The notes: a model not told the origin generated them from the letters alone. A DNA stretch of 64,000 nucleotides from Catellatospora sp. IY07-71 (GCF_018326265.1 NZ_AP023360.1:4187501-4251500); one strand, 5' to 3'; shown: positions 39,480-50,437, counted from the first letter of the stretch. Made by a program: numbers and translations.

Positions 39480-40199
39480 GTGAGCGACACCCCTGGCGCG
39501 CCGCTGCCCCCGCCGGTCGATCCCTGGGCGGGCCGGGACGGGCACACCTTCACCATGGGCATGGCCTCGATCCCGGCGCGGACCGCCCCCACGGCGCCGG
39601 AGCCCGGGCCGCAGGTCGTGTACGTCGAGCGGCCCCGCCGTCGCCGCTGGCCCTGGGTGCTCGGCGTGCTGACGGCGCTGAGCCTGGGGTGCTGCGGGGT
39701 GCTGGCCGCGGTCACCGCCCCGATGCGGGAGCAGTGGCCGGTGCGCGCGGAGATCGGCGGCAAGGTCGCCGGGCTGGTGCGCGACGACAGCGCCGAGGTG
39801 CGCAACGCGGCCGACGAGCTGATCGTCAAGATCCACAAGGAGCAGGACGTACGCGACGCCGCCGTGGCCAAGCTCGACGAGCCGAAGGGTGGCGCGCGGC
39901 CGGTCGTGCTGATCGTGGCGACCAGGTTCATCCTCGACCCGGGCGGTGAGCTGGACAGAGCGCTCGACGGCGTCGGCCGGACCGCGCTCACCGACCGGCG
40001 CGCATACGCGGCGGGCACCCGCGGCGGCCACGTACGCTGCGGCAACACCAGGGACGCCGACAGCGGCGAGCCGGTGGTCGCGTGCGCCTGGATCGACCAC
40101 GGCAGCCTCGGCATCGGACTGTTCCACGGCGGGCGGTCCATGGACGACAGTGCCGCGCTGCTGCGCCGCATCCGGGACGAGGTCCTGGTCAAGGGCTGA
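39480..40199 (+). CDS. Single-pass membrane protein, unknown function
   Basis: Protein of 239 residues from GTG 39480. A Pro-rich cytoplasmic N-terminus of about 55 residues and an Arg cluster (RPRRRRWPW) precede one membrane helix (VLGVLTALSLGCCGVLAAV, about 60-80). The outer part has a helix rich in charged residues and a beta-rich end with two Cys (HVRCGNTRDADS, VVACAWIDHG) that could form a disulfide. The latter segment recalls secreted actinobacterial proteins of unknown role. I do not recognise the family. A frame extending upstream to 39360 lacks a start signal. Confidence 0.75.
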   Translation: MSDTPGAPLPPPVDPWAGRDGHTFTMGMASIPARTAPTAPEPGPQVVYVERPRRRRWPWVLGVLTALSLGCCGVLAAVTAPMREQWPVRAEIGGKVAGLVRDDSAEVRNAADELIVKIHKEQDVRDAAVAKLDEPKGGARPVVLIVATRFILDPGGELDRALDGVGRTALTDRRAYAAGTRGGHVRCGNTRDADSGEPVVACAWIDHGSLGIGLFHGGRSMDDSAALLRRIRDEVLVKG

Positions 40200-40247
40200 T
40201 CGGCGCGGTTGTCCACAGGGCTGCGCCCGCATCCGGCTCCGGCGCAC

Positions 40248-40253
40248 TAGCAT
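40248..40253 (+). promoter_or_regulatory. -10 box, leaderless start of the 40261 gene
   Basis: TAGCAT followed by exactly 7 nt and then GTG 40261, with no ribosome site between. Confidence 0.5.
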
Positions 40254-40260
40254 CGGCCGG

Positions 40261-40845
40261 GTGAGCGAGACCCTGCGGACCGACCTCGAACCTCCGGCGA
40301 CCGGCGACGCCGACCTGCACGCCGACGCCGTACGCCTGCTGGCCGGCTGGACGCCGCCGCCCGGCGCGGCCGACGACTGGGCGCGGACGACCGCCCTGCT
40401 GGCGCAGGGTCCCCAGGTGATGGGCAAGCCGCACGCGGGCGCGCACGTGACCGCGAGCGCGGTGATCGTCTCGGCCGACCGGTCCCGGGTGCTGCTCTGC
40501 CTGCACGGCAAGTTCGACATCTGGTGCCAGGTCGGGGGGCACTGCGAGCCGGAGGACGCCACGCTGGCCGCTGCCGCGCTGCGCGAGGCGACCGAGGAGA
40601 GCGGCATCGCCGGGCTGGTCGTCGACCCGGTCCCGGCCGACGTGGACGTGCACCACGTGACCTGCGCGGGGCGGCCCAGCCTGCACCACGACGTGATCTT
40701 CCTGGTGTACGCGCCGGAGGGCGCGGTGGAGCAGGTCAGCGAGGAGTCGCACGCGCTGGGCTGGTTCGATCCGGCGAAGCTGCCGCACCCGCTGGGCAGC
40801 GACACGGAGCGGGTGGTGCGCAGCGCCCTGGCCAGGCTGGGCTGA
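40261..40845 (+). CDS. Nudix hydrolase
   Basis: Protein of 194 residues. The Nudix box is complete (GGHCEPEDATLAAAALREAT, then EESG), preceded by a beta strand with WCQVGGH. The N-terminal 60 residues are helical, and the ALGWFDPAKLPHPLGSDTER end is typical of a large actinobacterial NUDIX group annotated as diphosphatases. Substrate unknown. It starts a run with nfi (3-nt gap) and the YbaB/WXG100-like pair. Confidence 0.88.
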   Translation: MSETLRTDLEPPATGDADLHADAVRLLAGWTPPPGAADDWARTTALLAQGPQVMGKPHAGAHVTASAVIVSADRSRVLLCLHGKFDIWCQVGGHCEPEDATLAAAALREATEESGIAGLVVDPVPADVDVHHVTCAGRPSLHHDVIFLVYAPEGAVEQVSEESHALGWFDPAKLPHPLGSDTERVVRSALARLG

Positions 40846-40848
40846 GCG

Positions 40849-41595
40849 ATGCTGGTGCCGCACGACCCGTGGCCGACCGGTGCGGCCGAGGCGCTCGCCC
40901 AGCAGGAGGCGCTGCGCGCCCGGGTGGAGCCGACCGGCCCGCCGGTGACCGCGCGCACCGCCGCCGGGCTGGATGTGTCATACGAGGACGACGGCGACAC
41001 CGGCCGGGCCGTCGCCGCCGTGGTGGTGCTGGACGTGGCCACGCTGGAGGTGGTCGAGACGGCCGTCGCGTCCGGCCCGGTGACCTTCCCGTACGTGCCG
41101 GGCCTGCTGGCGTTCCGCGAGCTGCCGGTGCTGACGGAGGCGCTGGAGCGGCTCACGGTGACCCCGGACGTGCTGGTCTGCGACGGCTACGGGGTGGCCC
41201 ATCCGCGCCGTTTCGGCCTGGCCTGCCACGTCGGCGTGCTGACGGGGCTGCCCACCTTCGGCGTGGCCAAGACGGCGTTCGTGGTCCGCGAGTCCCCCGC
41301 GCCGGGTGCGGCGGCGGAGCAGACCATCGGCGGCGGACACCAGGAGCCCGGCCCGCGCCGCGGGGACTGGGCCCCGCTCACCGACGGGACCGAGACGCTG
41401 GGCCGCGTGCTGCGCACCCAGCCGGGGGTCAAGCCGGTCTTCGTGTCCGTGGGCCACCGCATCGACCTGGACACCGCGACCGCGCTGACGCTCGCGCTGG
41501 CCCCGCGTTACCGCCTGCCGGAGACCACCCGGCAGGCCGACCAGCTCTCACGCCGCCTGCTCGGAGGTCTGGATGCCGCCCACCGTCGACCGTGA
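40849..41595 (+). CDS. nfi: Endonuclease V
   Basis: Protein of 248 residues that nicks DNA or RNA 3' of deaminated bases such as inosine. Family signatures are present: GLDVSYEDDG (catalytic Asp), VTFPYVPGLLAFREL (wedge motif), VLVCDGYGVAHPRRFGLA and GVAKTAF. Length is normal. ATG 40849 is 3 nt after the Nudix gene. The 3' end overlaps the YbaB gene by 23 nt. Confidence 0.93.
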   Translation: MLVPHDPWPTGAAEALAQQEALRARVEPTGPPVTARTAAGLDVSYEDDGDTGRAVAAVVVLDVATLEVVETAVASGPVTFPYVPGLLAFRELPVLTEALERLTVTPDVLVCDGYGVAHPRRFGLACHVGVLTGLPTFGVAKTAFVVRESPAPGAAAEQTIGGGHQEPGPRRGDWAPLTDGTETLGRVLRTQPGVKPVFVSVGHRIDLDTATALTLALAPRYRLPETTRQADQLSRRLLGGLDAAHRRP

Positions 41596-41989
41596 CGCCA
41601 ACGCCGCGCTGCGGGCCCGCTTCGACGAGGTGCACGCCCGCTACACCCACCTGCGCGAGAACGTGGGGGAGCTGCAGCGGCAGCTGGCCGGGCTGGAGGT
41701 GTCGCTGGCCTCGCCGGACGGCACGGTCACCGTGGTGGTCGGCGCCCGAGGGCAGCTGCTGCGGCTGAAACTGCACGAGCGGGCGTACGCGGCGCACCGG
41801 CCGGACCGCCTCGCCGAGCTGATCACGCAGACCACGCGCAAGGCGGAGCAGGCCGCGGCCGAGGCTACGGCGGAGCTGGTGGCCCGCGCGGTGCCGGGCG
41901 AGACCGGCGTGCCGGAGCTGCTGCGCGGCGGCGACCTGGGCGCGCTGCTGCGCCGCCACGACGAGACCATGGGCTATCGGGAGGCGTGA
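41573..41989 (+). CDS. YbaB/EbfC-family nucleoid-associated-like protein
   Basis: Protein of 138 residues. An N-terminal helix, a three-strand sheet (VSLASPDGTVTVVVGARGQLLRLKL) and a long C-terminal helix match the YbaB/EbfC fold. In actinobacteria such proteins are often paired with a small WXG100-like protein near type VII secretion substrates, as here. The ATG is 23 nt inside nfi. The stop overlaps the next start region. Confidence 0.85.
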   Translation: MPPTVDRDANAALRARFDEVHARYTHLRENVGELQRQLAGLEVSLASPDGTVTVVVGARGQLLRLKLHERAYAAHRPDRLAELITQTTRKAEQAAAEATAELVARAVPGETGVPELLRGGDLGALLRRHDETMGYREA

Positions 41990-42333
41990 TGACCGCACCG
42001 GGACCGCGGATCGACCTCGACGCTCCGGCCGCGCGCGACGCGGCCCGGCGGCTGCACGCGGTGGGCGACGCGATGGCGCGCGAGCGCGGGCTCAGCGGCG
42101 CCCGCATCGAGCAGGGCGGCGCGCGGCGGCCGTGGGGCGGCGACGAGCTGGGCCGGGCGTTCGCCAAGGAGTACGCGGACGGCGCGGCGCTGCTGCTGCG
42201 GCTGTGGGGTGACGCGGCTCACCGCACGGCGGCGCTGGCGGTCGACGTGGCCACCGCGGTGGACCGGGTGCAGGGCGTGGACCAGCAGAGCGAGGCCCGG
42301 CTGCGGACGGCTGAGCGTACGGTTTCCGTGTGA
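41989..42333 (+). CDS. WXG100-like small protein
   Basis: Protein of 114 residues, all helical, with the WXG-type turn RRPWGGDELGRAFAKEY near residues 45-61 between two helices. Such proteins are ESX/type VII secretion partners or substrates. ATG 41989 is chosen over GTG 41986 because GGGAGG would be only 1 nt from the latter and is 4 nt from the former. It overlaps the YbaB stop by one base. The giant toxin-like gene with a CpnT-type N-terminus lies 5 kb away, but co-function is inferred. Confidence 0.75.
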   Translation: MTAPGPRIDLDAPAARDAARRLHAVGDAMARERGLSGARIEQGGARRPWGGDELGRAFAKEYADGAALLLRLWGDAAHRTAALAVDVATAVDRVQGVDQQSEARLRTAERTVSV

Positions 42334-42454
42334 CCCGTGGGTCTGCTGTGCGCTGAGGGACGTGTTCTGCGCCGCGTTCGGGCCCTCTGCCTGATCGGGG
42401 TCCGGGCGCACCGGGCAGAATAGGAGCATCAAATCTAGGGTCGGAGGATCGGTC

Positions 42455-43123
42455 GTGGCTGAGCTGCGGTGTGTGGTGGCGGTGGACGGGCCCTCGGGCT
42501 CGGGCAAGTCGACGGTGTCGCGTCGGCTGGCGCAGCGGCTGGACGCCCGCTACCTCGACACGGGCGCGATGTACCGGGCCGTGACCTGGGCCGTGCTGCA
42601 GTCGGGGGTCGACCTGGCCGACGCCGACGGCATCGCCAAGGTGGTCGTCGACTGCGAGCTGATCATCACGACCGACCCGGCGCAGCCCTCGATCAGCGTG
42701 AACGGCGAGAACGTGGACGCCCCGATCCGCGGCGCCGAGGTGACCTCGGCCGTGTCCGCGGTGGCCGCCGTGCCGTTTGTACGGCAGGTGCTGGTCTCCC
42801 GCCAGCGCGCGATCATCGAGGAGTCCGCCCGCATCGTGGTCGAGGGGCGTGACATCGGCGCGGTGGTCGCCCCCGACGCCGACCTCAAGGTCTACCTGAC
42901 CGCCTCCTCCGCCGAGCGGGCCCGGCGCCGCAGCGCCGAGAACGCCGCCGACCACGCCGCGACCGAGGCCGACCTGGCCCGTCGCGACCACCTGGACTCC
43001 ACCCGCAAGGTCGACCCGTTGCAGCAGGCCACCGGCGCGGTGGTGCTCGACTCGACCGAGCTGGGCATCGATGAGGTCGTCAGCGAGATGTATCGCCTGG
43101 TGACGACGAGGAAGGCAGTATGA
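42455..43123 (+). CDS. cmk: Cytidylate kinase
   Basis: Protein of 222 residues that phosphorylates CMP and dCMP with ATP. The P-loop [19 protein letters not shown] and [14 protein letters not shown] are standard, as are the [20 protein letters not shown] lid/NMP segment and the C-terminal [14 protein letters not shown] 42455 has CGGAGG about 7 nt upstream; TAGGGT at 42436 is a candidate -10. The stop overlaps the der start (ATGA). Confidence 0.97.
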   Translation: MAELRCVVAVDGPSGSGKSTVSRRLAQRLDARYLDTGAMYRAVTWAVLQSGVDLADADGIAKVVVDCELIITTDPAQPSISVNGENVDAPIRGAEVTSAVSAVAAVPFVRQVLVSRQRAIIEESARIVVEGRDIGAVVAPDADLKVYLTASSAERARRRSAENAADHAATEADLARRDHLDSTRKVDPLQQATGAVVLDSTELGIDEVVSEMYRLVTTRKAV

Positions 43124-44544
43124 CGACGGACAAGTGGACCGAGCTGGAGGTCGTCGAGCAGCCCGTGCCGGAGCAGCCCTCCGCCACGGCGACCGTGACC
43201 CCGCAGCCGGTCCTGGCGGTGGTGGGCCGCCCCAACGTGGGCAAGTCCACCCTCGTCAACCGCATCCTCGGCCGCCGCCAGGCGGTCGTCGAGGACATTC
43301 CGGGCGTGACCCGAGACCGGGTCGCGTACGACGCGGTGTGGTCGGGCCGGAAGTTCACCGTGGTCGACACCGGCGGCTGGGAGCCCGACGCCAAGGACCG
43401 GGCCGCCGCCATCGCGGCACAGGCCGAGGCCGCCATCGCCGCCGCCGACGTGGTGCTGTTCGTGGTCGACGCGGCCGTGGGCGCCACCGACGACGACGCG
43501 GCCGCCGTGAGGATGCTGCGCCGCAGCTCGAAGCCGGTGCTGCTGGTGGCGAACAAGGCCGACAACCAGAACATCGAGTTCGAGGCGCACGGCCTGTGGT
43601 CGCTCGGCCTGGGCCAGCCGATGCCCGTGTCGGCGCTGCACGGCCGCGGCTCGGGCGACCTGCTCGACGCGGTGCTCGCCGCGTTCCCGGAGCAGGCGCC
43701 GCTGGAGGACCACGTGCCCGGTCCGCGCGGCCCGCGCCGGGTCGCGCTGGTGGGCCGCCCCAACGTGGGCAAGTCCAGCCTGCTCAACCGGCTGGCCCGG
43801 GAGGAGCGCTCGGTCGTCGACTCGGTCGCCGGCACCACCGTCGACCCGGTCGACTCGCTGGTCCAGATCGGCGGCGAGACCTGGCAGTTCGTCGACACGG
43901 CCGGCCTGCGCAAGCGCGTCGGCAAGGCCAGCGGCACGGAGTACTTCGCCTCGCTGCGCACCGCCGCCGCGATCGAGGCGTCCGAGGTGACCGTGGTGCT
44001 GCTGGACGCCAGCGAGGTCATCAGCGAGCAGGACCAGCGCCTGCTGTCGATGGTTACCGAGGCCGGGCGCGGCGTCGTGCTCGCCTTCAACAAGTGGGAC
44101 CTCGTCGACGGCGACCGGCGGCACTACCTGGACAAGGAGATCGAGCGGGAGCTCAAGCGCATCCCGTGGGCGCTGCGCGTCAACATCTCCGCGCTGACCG
44201 GGCGGGCCGTCGAGAAGCTCGCGCCGATGCTGCGTACCGCGCTGGCCAGCTGGGAGAAGCGCATCCCCACCGGCCAGCTCAACCAGTGGCTGACCGCGCT
44301 GGTCCAGGCGACGCCGCACCCGGTGCGCGGCGGCCGGGCCCCGCGCATCCTGTTCGCGACCCAGCCCAGCGTGGCGCCCCCGAAGTTCGTGCTGTTCACG
44401 ACGCAGCCGCTGGACCCGGGCTACGTCCGGTTCGTCGAGCGCAAGCTGCGCGAGGAGTTCGGCTTCGAGGGCAGCCCGATCGACATCTCGGTCAAGCCGC
44501 GCAAGGAGAAGGGCCCCGGCGGCCGCGGCCGCACCCACGGCTGA
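43120..44544 (+). CDS. der: GTPase Der (EngA)
   Basis: Ribosome-assembly GTPase of 474 residues with two tandem G domains. G1 loops [18 protein letters not shown] (about 30) and [17 protein letters not shown] (about 208) are intact, with DTGGWEPD and DTAGLRKRV as the G3 loops and NKAD/NKWD as G4. A KH-like C-terminal domain follows. The N-terminal 25 residues are a variable extension. It is coupled to cmk by an ATGA overlap, as in Rv1712-Rv1713. Confidence 0.97.
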   Translation: MTTDKWTELEVVEQPVPEQPSATATVTPQPVLAVVGRPNVGKSTLVNRILGRRQAVVEDIPGVTRDRVAYDAVWSGRKFTVVDTGGWEPDAKDRAAAIAAQAEAAIAAADVVLFVVDAAVGATDDDAAAVRMLRRSSKPVLLVANKADNQNIEFEAHGLWSLGLGQPMPVSALHGRGSGDLLDAVLAAFPEQAPLEDHVPGPRGPRRVALVGRPNVGKSSLLNRLAREERSVVDSVAGTTVDPVDSLVQIGGETWQFVDTAGLRKRVGKASGTEYFASLRTAAAIEASEVTVVLLDASEVISEQDQRLLSMVTEAGRGVVLAFNKWDLVDGDRRHYLDKEIERELKRIPWALRVNISALTGRAVEKLAPMLRTALASWEKRIPTGQLNQWLTALVQATPHPVRGGRAPRILFATQPSVAPPKFVLFTTQPLDPGYVRFVERKLREEFGFEGSPIDISVKPRKEKGPGGRGRTHG

Positions 44545-44561
44545 TCGCCTTTCAGCGCGAC

Positions 44562-44600
44562 ACTCCCGCCATGCTGTCCGTACAGCGTGGCGGGAGTTTT
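44562..44600. terminator. Terminator between der and the copper-chaperone-like gene
   Basis: A 16-nt stem (ACTCCCGCCATGCTGT with ACAGCGTGGCGGGAGT, one mismatch) around a 4-nt loop, with TTTT after it. It serves der on the plus strand and the convergent small gene. The apex GCTGTCCGTACAGC recurs in the terminator at 63270. Confidence 0.88.
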
Positions 44601-44608
44601 CGCAGCCG

Positions 44609-44821
44609 CTACAGCAGCACCGTGCGGTAGCCGTGGGCCTCGATGGCGCGGGCGACGTCGCCGGTGGTCAGGCGGGCCGGGTCGAACTCGACCTCGGTGC
44701 GTCCGCCGTGGACCGTGGTCCAGCTGCGGGTGACCCCGGGCAGCTTGGCCACCGTCTCGTCGATGAGCTGCGCGCAGGACCCGCAGTGCATTCCGGACAC
44801 GGCGAACGCGTGCTTGCTCAT
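44609..44821 (-). CDS. CopZ-like heavy-metal-associated protein
   Basis: Protein of 70 residues, one HMA ferredoxin-like domain with the metal site GMHCGSC at residues 10-16. It probably carries Cu(I) in the cytoplasm. No copper ATPase or CsoR is adjacent, so its partner is elsewhere. GGGGAG about 9 nt before the ATG supports the start. Divergent from the type III PKS gene. Confidence 0.9.
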   Translation of the reverse strand: MSKHAFAVSGMHCGSCAQLIDETVAKLPGVTRSWTTVHGGRTEVEFDPARLTTGDVARAIEAHGYRTVLL

Positions 44822-44896
44822 GCTCGAACTCCCCGATCTGGTGACGGCCTACGCGATGCCTAACGGCAGATCGTGTGTAAGGGCACGCCTGGGCGG

Positions 44897-44902
44897 TACT
44901 GT
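44897..44902 (+). promoter_or_regulatory. -10 box of the srsABC-like operon
   Basis: TACTGT ends 6 nt before the PKS ATG 44909. No ribosome site lies between, so translation is likely leaderless. Confidence 0.5.
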
Positions 44903-44908
44903 CAGTGC

Positions 44909-45994
44909 ATGATTCACATCGATGTGTCATCGGCGCCGCAGGTGTCGGCGGTGCGGCTGGCGTTCCCGGCGCACCGTTACCGCCAGGAGGACATCGTCGC
45001 CGAGTTCACCGCGATGTGCCTGCCCGGTGAGCACCCGGGCCGGGAGGTCTTCACCCGGTTCGGCCGCACCACCGGCGTGCAGACCCGGCACCTGGCCCTG
45101 CCGCTGGAGCAGTACGCCGGGCTGACCGGGTTCACCCAGGCGAACGACGCGTTCATCGAGGTGGCGCTGCAGCTGGGCGAGGCCGCGCTGCGCGCGGCGC
45201 TGGACGCGGCCGGGATCCGCCCCGACGAGGTCGATCTGATCGCGACCACCAGCGTCACCGGCCTGGCCGTGCCGTCGCTGGAGGCGCGGCTGGCCCTGAA
45301 GGCGGGGCTGCGCCCCGACGTGAAGCGGCTGCCGTTGTTCGGGCTGGGCTGCGTGGCCGGGGCGGCCGGGGTCGCCCGGCTGCACGACTACCTGCGCGCC
45401 TGGCCGGACCAGGTGGCGGTTCTGCTGGCGGTGGAGCTGTGCTCGCTGACCGTGCAGCAGGAGGACACCACGCACGCCAACCTGGTCGCCTCCAGCCTGT
45501 TCGGCGACGGCGCGGCGGCGGTGGTGATGGTCGGCGCCGGACGGGCCGCCGACACGCCCGGCCGCCCCCGGGTGCTGGCCACCCGCAGCCGGCTCTACCC
45601 CGACACCGAGCAGGTGATGGGCTGGCGCATCGGCTCCAGCGGCTTCCGGATCGTGCTGTCCACCGAGGTCGCCCCGATCGCCGAGCGTTTCCTCGGCGGC
45701 GACGTGCGCGGCTTCCTCGGCGAGCACGAGCTGGATCCGGCGCAGGTGGCGACCTGGGTGTGCCATCCCGGCGGGCCGAAGGTCATCGACACCATCGAGC
45801 GGGTGCTCGACCTGCCCGGCGACGCGCTGCTGCCGACGCGGCGCTCGCTGGCCGACAAGGGCAACCTGTCGTCGGTGTCGGTGCTGGACGTGCTGCACGA
45901 GGCGATGGCCGCCGCGCCGCCGTCCGGCGAGCCCGGTCTCATGATCGCCATGGGGCCGGGGTTCTGTTCCGAACTCGTCCTGCTGAGGTGGTGA
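44909..45994 (+). CDS. Type III polyketide synthase (SrsA-like)
   Basis: Protein of 361 residues of the chalcone-synthase superfamily. The Cys-His-Asn triad is intact: Cys148 in LFGLGCVAGAAG, His286 in WVCHPGGPKV and Asn319 in DKGNLSSVSV. GPGFCSE near the end corresponds to the family GFGPG loop. With a following ICMT-like methyltransferase and FAD hydroxylase, the operon matches S. griseus srsA-srsB-srsC, which makes methylated phenolic lipids (alkylresorcinols and quinones) for the membrane. Product chain length cannot be read from the sequence. ATG 44909 is chosen over an in-frame ATG at 44873 because of the -10 box. Confidence 0.9.
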   Translation: MIHIDVSSAPQVSAVRLAFPAHRYRQEDIVAEFTAMCLPGEHPGREVFTRFGRTTGVQTRHLALPLEQYAGLTGFTQANDAFIEVALQLGEAALRAALDAAGIRPDEVDLIATTSVTGLAVPSLEARLALKAGLRPDVKRLPLFGLGCVAGAAGVARLHDYLRAWPDQVAVLLAVELCSLTVQQEDTTHANLVASSLFGDGAAAVVMVGAGRAADTPGRPRVLATRSRLYPDTEQVMGWRIGSSGFRIVLSTEVAPIAERFLGGDVRGFLGEHELDPAQVATWVCHPGGPKVIDTIERVLDLPGDALLPTRRSLADKGNLSSVSVLDVLHEAMAAAPPSGEPGLMIAMGPGFCSELVLLRW

Positions 45995-45998
45995 GGCG

Positions 45999-46511
45999 TT
46001 GCTCCCGTACACCCTGCTGATCCTCGCCGTGGCCGGTGAGCGCCTGGTGGAGCTGGTGGTGTCCAAGCGCCACGCGCGCTGGGCGCTGGCCCGCGGCGGC
46101 CGCGAGTACGGCCGGGGCCACTACCCCTACATGGTGGCCCTGCACACCGCGCTGCTGGCCGGCTGCCTGGCCGAGGTGTGGCTGCTGGACCGGCCGTTCC
46201 TGCCCTGGCTGGGCTGGCCCATGCTGGCGCTGGTGCTGGCGAGCCAGGCGCTGCGCTGGTGGTGCGTGACCACCCTGGGCCCTCGCTGGAACACCCTGGT
46301 CATCGTGGTGCCGGGGCTGCCGCTGGTGGACCGGGGGCCCTACCGCTTCCTGCGCCACCCGAACTATCTCGCCGTGGTCGTAGAGGGCATCGCGCTGCCG
46401 CTGGTGCACACCGCCTGGCTGACCGCGCTGATCTTCACGCTGCTCAACTTCGCGGTGCTCGCGGTGCGGATCCGCGTCGAGGATCGCGCGCTGGCCGAGG
46501 CCGTCGCATGA
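45999..46511 (+). CDS. ICMT-family methyltransferase (SrsB-like)
   Basis: Protein of 170 residues with four to five membrane helices. The C-terminal ICMT motif GPYRFLRHPNYLAVVVEG followed by a Glu helix marks the SAM-binding part. In srs-type operons this enzyme O-methylates the resorcinol ring. TTG 45999 is the start, with GAGG 4-9 nt upstream, 4 nt after the PKS gene. Integral membrane. Confidence 0.88.
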   Translation: MLPYTLLILAVAGERLVELVVSKRHARWALARGGREYGRGHYPYMVALHTALLAGCLAEVWLLDRPFLPWLGWPMLALVLASQALRWWCVTTLGPRWNTLVIVVPGLPLVDRGPYRFLRHPNYLAVVVEGIALPLVHTAWLTALIFTLLNFAVLAVRIRVEDRALAEAVA

Positions 46512-46538
46512 GCGCCCGCCCCGGCCGCGGGACGTGGC

Positions 46539-47570
46539 GTGAGCTTTGACACCGACGTGCTCGTCGCGGGCGGGGGACCGGCCGGGCTGGCGACCGCGCT
46601 GCTGGCACGGCGGGCGGGGCTGAGCGTGGTGGTCGCCGAGCCGCGGCCGGGTCCGGTCGACAAGGCCTGCGGCGAGGGCCTGATGCCGGGCGGCCTGGCC
46701 CGGCTGCTCGCGCTCGGCGTCGACCCGGCCGGGGTGCCGTTCCACGGCATCGCCTACCGCGCCGGGTCACGCTCGGCCCAGGCCCGCTTCGCGGCCGGGC
46801 CGGGTCGCGGGGTGCGCCGCACCACCCTGCACGCGGCGCTGCGCGACCGCGCCGCGCAGGCGGGGGTCGGCTGGGTGGCCGAGCGCGTCGGCCAGGTGCG
46901 GCAGGACGCGCACGGGGTCACCGCGGCGGGGGTACGCGCACGCTGGCTGGTCGGCGCCGACGGCCTGCACTCGCGGGTCCGCCGCGAGTCCGGCATCGCC
47001 TCGGCGGCCGGCCGCCCGGCGCGGTTCGGGCAGCGTCGGCACTACACCGTCGCGCCCTGGTCGGACCTGGTCGAGGTGTGGTGGTCGGCGCACGCGGAGG
47101 CGTACGTGACCCCGGTCGCCCCGGACCTGGTCGGTGTCGCGGTGCTGCACCGGCGCGCCGGGCACGGGTACGAGCGGCTGCTGGACGGCTTCCCCGAGCT
47201 GCGGGAACGGCTCGGCGGCGCGGCGGCCGGTCCGGTGCGCGGTGCGGGCCCGCTGCGGCGCACGGTCGGCGCCCGGGTGGCGGGACGGGTGCTGCTGGTC
47301 GGCGACGCGGCCGGTTACGAGGACGCGCTCACCGGCGAGGGCGTCAGCCTCGCCCTCGACCAGGCCGAAGCCGCCGTGGCCGCGCTGACCGGCGGCGACC
47401 TCGCCGGGTACGAGGCCCAGTGGCGGCGGCGCACCCGCACCTACCGGCTGCTCACCCGGGGCCTGGTGCTGCTCACCGCCGCCCGGCCGGTGCGCGCGGC
47501 GGTGGTGCCGCTGTGCGCCGCGGTCCCGCCGCTGTTCCGCGGCGCGGTCAACACCCTGGCCGGTGGATAG
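46539..47570 (+). CDS. FAD-dependent monooxygenase (SrsC-like)
   Basis: Protein of 343 residues of the geranylgeranyl-reductase/PHBH flavoprotein type. The dinucleotide-binding loop is DVLVAGGGPAGLATALLARR. WLVGADGLHSRVRRESG and the second FAD motif RVLLVGDAAGYEDALTGEGV follow. In the srs pathway this enzyme hydroxylates the phenolic ring to give a hydroquinone/quinone. GTG 46539 lies 27 nt after the methyltransferase stop. Third gene of the operon. Confidence 0.88.
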   Translation: MSFDTDVLVAGGGPAGLATALLARRAGLSVVVAEPRPGPVDKACGEGLMPGGLARLLALGVDPAGVPFHGIAYRAGSRSAQARFAAGPGRGVRRTTLHAALRDRAAQAGVGWVAERVGQVRQDAHGVTAAGVRARWLVGADGLHSRVRRESGIASAAGRPARFGQRRHYTVAPWSDLVEVWWSAHAEAYVTPVAPDLVGVAVLHRRAGHGYERLLDGFPELRERLGGAAAGPVRGAGPLRRTVGARVAGRVLLVGDAAGYEDALTGEGVSLALDQAEAAVAALTGGDLAGYEAQWRRRTRTYRLLTRGLVLLTAARPVRAAVVPLCAAVPPLFRGAVNTLAGG

Positions 47571-47618
47571 GGCTGGAGATCACGGTGTCGCACCCGTCAG
47601 GAACCCGGCGTTCTCGGA

Positions 47619-47624
47619 TACGGT
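47619..47624 (+). promoter_or_regulatory. -10 box of mscL
   Basis: TACGGT followed by exactly 7 nt and then ATG 47632, a leaderless arrangement. Confidence 0.5.
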
Positions 47625-47631
47625 GTTCGGC

Positions 47632-48069
47632 ATGCTGAACGGTTTCAAGAACTTCGTCATGCGCGGCAACGTCGTGGACCTCGCGGTCGGTGTGGTCATC
47701 GGCGCCGCCTTCTCCTCGCTCGTCACCCAGTTCACGAAGTCGTTCCTGGAACCGTTGATCAACCTCGTCGGCGCCAAGCCGGACGGAGCCGGCGGCTCGT
47801 TCCCGCTCGTGCACGACGACAACCCGGTGGCCTGGGGCGCGTTCGTCAACGCGCTGATCGCCTTCGTGCTCACCGCGGCGGTGCTGTACTTCCTGGTCGT
47901 GCTGCCGATGAACAAGCTGGCCGAGCGGCGCAACAAGGGCAAGGAGCCCGAGCCGGCCCCGGTGACCGAGGACATCCGGCTGCTCACCGAGATCCGTGAC
48001 GCGCTGGTCGCGGCCCGGGTGCCCGCGCAGGCGGTGCACAAGGAGAACGACCACGCCAGCGATCGCTGA
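47632..48069 (+). CDS. mscL: Large-conductance mechanosensitive channel
   Basis: Protein of 145 residues. The pore helix NVVDLAVGVVIGAAFSSLV, a periplasmic loop, and a second helix (FVNALIAFVLTAAVLYFLVV) are followed by a charged cytoplasmic end (LLTEIRDALVA). MscL opens under membrane tension to release solutes. ATG 47632 gives the canonical start (MLNGFKNFVMRGN); a longer frame from 47563 is rejected. Transcription is probably leaderless. Confidence 0.95.
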   Translation: MLNGFKNFVMRGNVVDLAVGVVIGAAFSSLVTQFTKSFLEPLINLVGAKPDGAGGSFPLVHDDNPVAWGAFVNALIAFVLTAAVLYFLVVLPMNKLAERRNKGKEPEPAPVTEDIRLLTEIRDALVAARVPAQAVHKENDHASDR

Positions 48070-48080
48070 TCAGCGGCTGA

Positions 48081-48086
<6 letters not shown>
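48064..48086. terminator. Hairpin overlapping two convergent stop codons
   Basis: A perfect 10-bp stem (CGCTGATCAG with CTGATCAGCG) and a 3-nt loop. It includes the mscL stop and the stop of the leftward kinase gene. It could end both transcripts, but has no T-tract and is short. Confidence 0.55.
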
Positions 48087-50213
<2,127 letters not shown>

Positions 50214-50437
50214 GCGACACCCTCAGTCGGCTCCCAGGTTGCGACTTCCGCGCGGATACTATCCCCGTCTATCCCTGTCGGCCGGTTAGACACCACATGG
50301 CACCGTCGGGATTGGATTCACCGTCTGGGAGCGCTTAGGCAGCCATCATGCCCTGGCGTCCGGTTCGCCGCACACCCACCCCCAGCGAATTCCGTGGATT
50401 GGTACTGCTGTTCGAAGTCGGCGTAGAATGCCTGTTC
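50214..50437. other. Divergent intergenic region, kinase and AlkB-like gene
   Basis: About 220 nt shared by the leftward kinase and the rightward AlkB-like gene. Apart from the leaderless -10 box at 50424 and a TTGGTA at 50399-50404 that could be its -35 (19-nt spacer), no gene or repeat was recognised. Confidence 0.4.
50424..50429 (+). promoter_or_regulatory. -10 box of the AlkB-like gene
   Basis: TAGAAT followed by 8 nt and ATG 50438; TTGGTA 19 nt upstream is a weak -35. Leaderless arrangement. Confidence 0.5.
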
